Assembly (NCBI GenBank): GCA_017483425.1
Contig: JAFUWM010000349.1
Span: forward strand, 1-10,625
Reading direction: 5' to 3'
Length of the DNA stretch: 10,625 nt
Origin: Lachnospiraceae bacterium
Lineage (GTDB): Bacteria; Bacillota; Clostridia; Lachnospirales; Lachnospiraceae
Positions 6,353 through 10,625 of this stretch are shown here, in pieces (within the stretch, counting starts at the first letter, position 1; each line of letters opens with the position of its first letter). A program made the translations under genes and the position numbers. The notes beneath the pieces were generated by a model. That model did not search any database. It had not been told where the DNA came from and was given only the letters and a program-made list of their open reading frames with translations.

Positions 6353-7317
6353 ATACGCTCCTTACTATCTGAGGCCGCAAAACTTACGGCCTCACTTTCG
6401 GACACCGGATCTGCGATCTTTAGGATATCAGCTTTTATCTGTGTTTTTAGCATATCAATACTGTCAAACTTCATCTCCGGACGGATAAAGCTTAGAAGCC
6501 TTACCTCTATGTCCTGTCCGTAAATATCCTCTTCAAAACCCGGTATATGGGTTTCCACGGTTACCGCGTCATCATCCTTTACAGTAGGTTTTACGCCTAT
6601 GTTGGTTATCCCCTTAAGCTTTCTGCCTCCGACAAATACCTCGGACCGGTACACTCCGTACGGCGGCATCAGCTTATCTTCATCAGGTATCAGATTAGCC
6701 GTCGGCATATCTATGGTTCTGCCAAGCATCCTGCCATGCTCTACCCTGCCATATATGGAATAAGGCCGTCCAAGCATGGCTCCGGCACGCTCCATGTCTC
6801 CGGATGCAACGGCATCCCTTACAAGCGTGGAGCTTATTTCCTGATCCCCGTACATGACCTTATCTATTTCAACCGCTCTGTAGCAAGGCTCTCCTCCGTG
6901 CTCAGATGAAAGCCGCTTAATCAGCGCCATATTGCCGGCTCCCTTATCTCCAAAAGAAAGATCAGCTCCTGCCGCGATAAGAGACGCATGGAGCCTTGTT
7001 ACCAGCATATCTTTAACAAAGGCCTCCGGTTCATACGAAACAGTGTCTTTATTCACCGGCATGATATATACAAATTCAACTCCCGCTTCTTCAAAAAGCC
7101 TCAGCTTCTCGTCATTGGTAGTAAGGACTCTGCTCTTTTCTCCGGTAAAAAAATCCATGACCGGACTCTCAAAGGTAAAGACCAGAGAATGAAGCCTTTT
7201 CTCCCTGTGGGACGATATTTCCTCAAGAAGCTTCCTGTGTCCCAAATGCATGCCGTCAAATTTACCTATGGCAACAGCCGTATGTATATCGCCGTCTATT
7301 CCAGAAATAATCTGCAA
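6349..7317 (-). CDS. ribF: Bifunctional riboflavin kinase / FAD synthetase
   Basis: Cytoplasmic enzyme that phosphorylates riboflavin to FMN and adenylates FMN to FAD. Of 322 residues, the N-terminal nucleotidyltransferase domain (about 10-180) has GKFDGMHLGH (18-27), FTFESPV (47-53) and ISSTLVRDA (161-169). The C-terminal riboflavin kinase domain (about 183-302) has GRVEHGRMLGR (190-200), the nucleotide/metal-binding PTAN (205-208), GVYRSEV (221-227) and a probable catalytic glutamate in VETHIPGF (254-261). A polar tail of about 20 residues ends the protein. The start is TTG at 7317-7315, overlapping truB by 22 nt. An in-frame TGA lies four codons upstream and the next ATG is inside the HxGH motif, so TTG is the only standard start giving a full domain. 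GAGG lies seven bases upstream of it. The 3' end carries the ribosome binding site of the transporter gene. Confidence 0.96.
   Translation of the reverse strand: MQIISGIDGDIHTAVAIGKFDGMHLGHRKLLEEISSHREKRLHSLVFTFESPVMDFFTGEKSRVLTTNDEKLRLFEEAGVEFVYIMPVNKDTVSYEPEAFVKDMLVTRLHASLIAAGADLSFGDKGAGNMALIKRLSSEHGGEPCYRAVEIDKVMYGDQEISSTLVRDAVASGDMERAGAMLGRPYSIYGRVEHGRMLGRTIDMPTANLIPDEDKLMPPYGVYRSEVFVGGRKLKGITNIGVKPTVKDDDAVTVETHIPGFEEDIYGQDIEVRLLSFIRPEMKFDSIDMLKTQIKADILKIADPVSESEAVSFAASDSKERI
6358..6363 (-). promoter_or_regulatory. Ribosome binding site of the Na/Pi transporter inside ribF
   Basis: AAGGAG, five bases before the ATG at 6352, falls in the last codons of ribF. Together with the ATGA stop/start overlap it fixes the transporter start and suggests translational coupling. 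Confidence 0.8.
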
Positions 7318-8207
7318 AGCCTTGCCTCACCGTGATCTATATCATAGAGGGCGGCAAAGGTTCCGTCCCCGAGATATACTCTGTATCGTCCGGATACGCT
7401 GCTCCCGGTCTTAAACTTATTTCCGTTTCTCACAAGCTTTTCCGTCTGCCTCGATATCCTCATCTCACCGCAGTCCATGAAAAAATGCTCGATTGGAAGT
7501 ATATGCTCCTCTATGACGCCATCCCGCACCATATCCTCTATCACAGACAGCGTAAGGCAGTCATCTATATCAATGCCGCAGGCTCGTGTCCGTATAAGCT
7601 CATCCATGGCAGAGCCGCAGCCAATCTTCTCTCCCGCGTCCCTGCATGGAGATCTTATATAGGTGCCTTTTGAACACTCAACCGTAAAGTTCGCCCTTTT
7701 TGCCTCACTGTCCTCGCTTACGCTTATATCGGTTATACTCCGGATGAAAACACGCGAGGGCTTTCTTTCGATCTCTATACCCTCTCTTGCAAGCTCATAA
7801 AGCTTTTTCCCATTCACCTTTTTGGCGGAGTACATGGGAGGGATCTGGTCATATTCTCCGACAAAGGAAAGAAGCGCCTCCCTGATTTCGTCATCGCTTA
7901 AGTCCCGGCAATCTGAGCCGCCAGTAATTTTCCCGCTCATATCCTCGGTATCTGTAGTTACCCCAAGTCTCATGATACATCTGTAGGTCTTATCCGTGTC
8001 CGTAAGATACCCGGCAAGCTTTGTCGCCTTTCCCAGACATACGGGCAGCACACCCGTCGCTTCCGGATCAAGGGTTCCCGTGTGCCCGATCTTTTTCATG
8101 TGAAGAATGCCCCGAAGCTTTGCAACTACATCATTTGAGGTATAGCCTTTCTCCTTCATGACAGGGAGCACTCCGCTGTATTTCGGGTCAGCCCTCCTGC
8201 CGCACAC
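7296..8207 (-). CDS. truB: tRNA pseudouridine(55) synthase
   Basis: Makes pseudouridine-55 in the T-loop of tRNAs. The catalytic motif GHTGTLDPEATGVLPVCLGKAT (41-62) contains the nucleophile Asp47; YSAKKVNGKKLYELAREG (126-143) and SKGTYIRS (179-186), followed by IRTRACGI (205-212), are further TruB blocks. A short C-terminal domain fills about 245-303. The frame ends in TAG at 7298-7296. The start is uncertain. The GTG at 8207 gives nine extra residues ahead of YSGVLPVMKEKGYTS, where relatives usually begin near M-x-G; Tyr10 occupies the usual Met position. GAGG lies only 3 nt before that GTG. A perfect AGGAGG at 8198-8193 lies inside codons 4-5 and has no ATG, GTG or TTG at proper distance. 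GTG at 8171 would lose family residues. The gene overlaps nrnA by 20 nt if 8207 is used. Confidence 0.93.
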   Translation of the reverse strand: MCGRRADPKYSGVLPVMKEKGYTSNDVVAKLRGILHMKKIGHTGTLDPEATGVLPVCLGKATKLAGYLTDTDKTYRCIMRLGVTTDTEDMSGKITGGSDCRDLSDDEIREALLSFVGEYDQIPPMYSAKKVNGKKLYELAREGIEIERKPSRVFIRSITDISVSEDSEAKRANFTVECSKGTYIRSPCRDAGEKIGCGSAMDELIRTRACGIDIDDCLTLSVIEDMVRDGVIEEHILPIEHFFMDCGEMRISRQTEKLVRNGNKFKTGSSVSGRYRVYLGDGTFAALYDIDHGEARLCRLFLE

Positions 8208-9171
8208 TTTCCTCTTTTTCCTTATACTGCTTTTCTATCTCCTCCGTCACATTGTTTATGACATCATAGAAGCTTCCGGACATATTTAGTCCCGCCGCCC
8301 TTTCATGGCCGCCCCCGCCGAATTTCGCGGCTACCTCGGCAACATTTATGTTTTCATTTGAACGAAGCGATACCTTAAACTCTCCCGTCACCGTCTCATG
8401 CATGAAGATCGCGACATCGACACCTTTTGTATGCATCATCTGACTCACTATGCCCTCGAGATCCTTGGAAGTAGCATTATAGAATCTGAGAGTCCTCTGG
8501 GTGATAACGGAAACTATCACCTTTTTATCCATGAGCAGTATGCTCTCGAGGAGTGATCTTCCAAGTAACAGCGTCTGACGATATGTCTTTTCATAAAAAG
8601 CCTCTCTTACGACCTTTGAATGATCGAAACCAAATGTCATCAGATGCCCTGCTGTCTCCATAGTTTTCCGTGATGTGTTTGAATACTGGAAAACTCCGGT
8701 ATCACAGACTATGCCGGTATATATACATACGGCGGTGTCATCATCAATATTATCCTTTCCTATGACATCATAAACCATCTCCGCTGTCGATGATGCCTCA
8801 GGCACTACATACGAATTTGCCTCCGGTGCTATTCCTTTATAATCAAGATGATGGTCTATGCATACGACATCACCCGCATTATCAAGGAGAGCCTTATTCT
8901 TTCCAAGCCTGTCCTTGTCTCCCATATCAAGCGCAATAAAGAGATCATACGCTTTATCGGAGGGCTCCGTCTTTATCTCGTCATATCCCGGCAGGAATGA
9001 GAAAACAGGATTCGGATCCAAAAGATAAATATCTGTATTTTTTTCGGGGTATTGCTTTTTTAAGTAATTATAGACCGCAAGCGACGAGCCGAATGCGTCG
9101 CCGTCAGGTCTGATGTGGGAACTTATCGCTATGCTCTTTTTGTCTTTACATACTTCGTTAAAATCTATCAT
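8188..9171 (-). CDS. nrnA: DHH/DHHA1 bifunctional oligoribonuclease / pAp phosphatase NrnA
   Basis: Manganese-type phosphoesterase that hydrolyses very short RNAs (nanoRNA) from the 5' end or dephosphorylates 3'-phosphoadenosine 5'-phosphate; some relatives act on cyclic dinucleotide products such as pApA. Metal-binding motifs are visible in order: SHIRPDGDAFGSSLA (18-32, His19, Asp23, Asp25), ALDMGD (80-85, Asp82), IDHH (105-108) and GIVCDTGVFQYS (153-164, Asp157). The DHHA1 substrate domain ends in GGGGHERAAG (285-294). The 327 residues are typical for a stand-alone NrnA without CBS or GGDEF domains. The ATG at 9171 is preceded by GGGTGAG. Its position between rbfA and truB is common in Clostridia. 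It fits with downstream pnp, since PNPase leaves short oligonucleotides. The exact substrate preference cannot be read from sequence. Confidence 0.94.
   Translation of the reverse strand: MIDFNEVCKDKKSIAISSHIRPDGDAFGSSLAVYNYLKKQYPEKNTDIYLLDPNPVFSFLPGYDEIKTEPSDKAYDLFIALDMGDKDRLGKNKALLDNAGDVVCIDHHLDYKGIAPEANSYVVPEASSTAEMVYDVIGKDNIDDDTAVCIYTGIVCDTGVFQYSNTSRKTMETAGHLMTFGFDHSKVVREAFYEKTYRQTLLLGRSLLESILLMDKKVIVSVITQRTLRFYNATSKDLEGIVSQMMHTKGVDVAIFMHETVTGEFKVSLRSNENINVAEVAAKFGGGGHERAAGLNMSGSFYDVINNVTEEIEKQYKEKEESVRQEG
8193..8198 (-). promoter_or_regulatory. Orphan Shine-Dalgarno near the truB start
   Basis: AGGAGG lies at the end of nrnA, followed by GCTGACCCGAAATACAGC, which contains no standard start codon. 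In the truB frame the codon aligned with the usual initiator is TAC (8180-8178), 12 nt after it. It probably marks the ancestral truB ribosome binding site. Confidence 0.5.
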
Positions 9172-9182
9172 TTCTCACCCTT

Positions 9183-9201
9183 GGCATCTATAAAAGATGC
9201 C
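9183..9201 (-). other. Hairpin between rbfA and nrnA next to a strong Shine-Dalgarno
   Basis: A 6-bp stem, GGCATC (9201-9196) with GATGCC (9188-9183), closes a TTTTATA loop. The 5' arm uses the last two bases of an AGGAGG (9205-9200). A second, weaker site (GGGTGAG) sits between the hairpin and the nrnA ATG. No T-run follows on the minus strand, so this is not a terminator. It might modulate nrnA translation. Confidence 0.4.
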
Positions 9202-9211
9202 TCCTTTGATT

Positions 9212-9583
9212 TTATTCTGTGCCTTCCCTTGCTCTTTCATCGGCGGCAATAACCTCTTCTATACGCTTTGACATATGGGCGCCGTAGCTTATGGAAGTGT
9301 CAAGTATGAATCTGAGTTCGGGCGTATTCCTTAAGTTTACTTCCCTTGCAAGCTCGCGCCTGATATAACCCTCAGCACTTTTGAGGCCTTCGAGTGTCTC
9401 TTCTCCGTCATCCGAAAGTACAGAAACATAGACCTTGCAGGTCTTTAAGTCAGGCGCTACTATAGCCTCCGTCACCGACACGAAAGGATCTACCCTTGGA
9501 TCCTTCACCGTGCGCAGGATTGACGACAGGGCTCTCTGCACTTCCGCGTTTATCCGGTTATTTTTTGTACTGTTTTTTTTCAT
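9212..9583 (-). CDS. rbfA: 30S ribosome-binding factor A
   Basis: Small KH-fold protein that binds immature 30S subunits and aids 16S rRNA maturation, especially at low temperature. All family blocks are present in 123 residues: N-terminal helix with INAEVQRALSSIL (11-23), VKDPRVDPFVSVTEAIVAPDLKTCKVYVSVL (26-56) and LRNTPELRFILDTSISYG (84-101), ending in an acidic tail. The ATG at 9583 overlaps the infB stop by 4 nt (ATGA). Only a weak AAGAG is seen before it, so initiation probably relies on ribosomes finishing infB. Residues 2-3 are encoded by a run of A. The order infB-rbfA is conserved in many bacteria. Confidence 0.97.
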   Translation of the reverse strand: MKKNSTKNNRINAEVQRALSSILRTVKDPRVDPFVSVTEAIVAPDLKTCKVYVSVLSDDGEETLEGLKSAEGYIRRELAREVNLRNTPELRFILDTSISYGAHMSKRIEEVIAADERAREGTE

Positions 9584-10625
9584 GCTCTTTCTACTTCAAC
9601 CTGCTTGTGGAATTCGAGCAGATCACCCTCCTCCACATCATCGAAGCCCTCAAATACAAGTCCGCACTCAAAGCCTTCTTTGACCTCTTTCACGTCATCC
9701 TTAAAGCGCTTCAGGGAAGCAAGAGGTCCGTCGAATAAGACCTCGTCTCCTCTTGTAACCTTAACAGTACAGCCTTTCTCGACTATGCCGTCCGTGACGT
9801 ATGAGCCCGCGATCTTGCCTATGCCTGATGCCTTGAACACCTGCCTTATCTCACCGCGGCCTATGGTCTTTTCTTCATATACAGGCCCGAGCATTCCTTT
9901 CATTGCTGCCTCTACATCCTCAAGAGCCTGATAGATAACCTTATACAGATGTATATCCACGTTCTCGGTTTCTGCGATCTGCTTTGCGGTGTTATCAGGA
10001 CGCACGTTAAAGCCTATGATTATAGCGTTGGACGCGGACGCAAGCACAACGTCCGATTCATTTATCGCTCCGACTCCGCCGTGTATTACCTTTACGGCTA
10101 TCTCATCATTTGAAAGCTTGAGCAGTGAGGTCTTAAGCGCCTCGACAGATCCCTGTACGTCTGCCTTTATGATTATATTGAACTCCTTGAGGTCACCCTC
10201 CTTGATCTGATCATAGATGTCATCAAGGCTTACGGACTTCTTCCTTGTCTCCGAAAGAAGCTCTTTCTTATGCTGCTCGTTGTATGTATTCGCGAAATCC
10301 TGGGCTTCCTTTTCGCTCTCGGGAGATACGAAAATCTCGCCGGCCTCAGGCACTTCATCAAGTCCAAGTATCTCAACGGGCATGGAAGGACCTGCCTCCT
10401 TTACCCTCTTGCCCTTATCATCGATCATGACTCTGACTCTTCCGTGGCTCATACCGCAGGCAACAAAGTCTCCTACATGAAGGGTTCCCTTCTGCACAAG
10501 CACAGTCGCGACCGCGCCTCTGCCCTTATCAAGCTCCGCCTCTATGACCATGCCTCTTGCCTGTCTGCGGGCATTTGCCTTAAGCTCCATGACATCGGCC
10601 TGAAGCAATATCATTTCAAGCAGCT
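9580..10625 (-). CDS. infB: Translation initiation factor IF-2, C-terminal part (5' end outside window)
   Basis: IF-2 is the GTPase that brings initiator tRNA to the 30S subunit and promotes subunit joining. The frame is open to the window edge, where it begins with LLEMILLQADVMELKANA, the sequence just after the G domain in IF-2; the G1-G5 motifs must lie beyond 10625. What is present is domain II (GMVIEAELDKGRGAVATVLVQKGTLHVGD near the edge), domain III (FNIIIKADVQGSVEALKTSL and SNAIIIGFNVRPDN) and the fMet-tRNA-binding C-terminal domain (IGRGEIRQVFKASGIGKIAGSYV and LASLKRFKDDVKEVKEGFECGL). An internal ATG at 10614 is not the start, because homology continues upstream of it. The stop TGA at 9582-9580 overlaps the rbfA start. 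Fragment of about 348 residues, all typical. Confidence 0.98.
   Translation of the reverse strand, partial: LLEMILLQADVMELKANARRQARGMVIEAELDKGRGAVATVLVQKGTLHVGDFVACGMSHGRVRVMIDDKGKRVKEAGPSMPVEILGLDEVPEAGEIFVSPESEKEAQDFANTYNEQHKKELLSETRKKSVSLDDIYDQIKEGDLKEFNIIIKADVQGSVEALKTSLLKLSNDEIAVKVIHGGVGAINESDVVLASASNAIIIGFNVRPDNTAKQIAETENVDIHLYKVIYQALEDVEAAMKGMLGPVYEEKTIGRGEIRQVFKASGIGKIAGSYVTDGIVEKGCTVKVTRGDEVLFDGPLASLKRFKDDVKEVKEGFECGLVFEGFDDVEEGDLLEFHKQVEVERA

Noticed and set aside
9580..10614. A complete 344-residue protein starting at the ATG at 10614
   Set aside because: IF-2 homology continues upstream of that ATG to the window edge, so it is an internal methionine of infB.
1..10625. CRISPR array, transposon ends, tRNA or rRNA genes, phage or defence genes
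   Set aside because: None seen on reading both strands; the only repeats noted are the leader repeats at 3457-3491 and simple hairpins.

Overview
The window is a stretch of ordinary bacterial chromosome in which every supportable gene lies on the minus strand, so it reads from right to left. Gene order (infB, rbfA, nrnA, truB, ribF, rpsO, pnp), protein sequences and strong AGGAGG-type ribosome binding sites point to a Firmicute of class Clostridia, most likely a Lachnospiraceae-type anaerobe. This placement is inferred from recognised protein families; no database search was made.

Layout in transcription order: (1) 10625-9580, the 3' part of infB (translation initiation factor IF-2), overlapping rbfA (30S maturation) by ATGA. 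(2) 9171-6349, nrnA (DHH nanoRNase/pAp phosphatase), truB (tRNA U55 pseudouridine synthase) and ribF (riboflavin kinase/FAD synthetase), joined by overlaps of about 20 nt with non-ATG starts. (3) 6352-3582, two genes not found at this place in the Bacillus order: a Na+/phosphate cotransporter family protein with a PhoU-like tail, and a secreted two-SH3b NlpC/P60 cell-wall hydrolase. (4) 3573-3104, a strong promoter, a leader of about 130 nt containing a direct repeat, rpsO (ribosomal protein S15) and an intrinsic terminator. (5) 3103-957, pnp (polynucleotide phosphorylase). (6) 936-1, an intrinsic terminator and the start of a multi-spanning membrane protein of the lysylphosphatidylglycerol-synthase/flippase-like family, cut by the window edge.

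Functionally this is a translation and RNA-metabolism cluster. IF-2, RbfA, TruB and S15 serve initiation, ribosome assembly and tRNA modification. PNPase degrades RNA to short fragments and NrnA hydrolyses the shortest ones. RibF supplies FMN and FAD. The transporter and the wall hydrolase appear to be lineage-specific passengers in the operon.

I found no mobile element, CRISPR array, tRNA or rRNA, and no new multi-gene system. The most unusual signal is at 898-946. There the pnp terminator hairpin contains the start codon of the next gene and also fits an extended -10 promoter whose predicted +1 is that start codon. Other points worth checking are the rpsO leader, the truB start region (a perfect Shine-Dalgarno without a start codon), the TTG start of ribF, and a Q-to-E change in the transporter's second signature motif.
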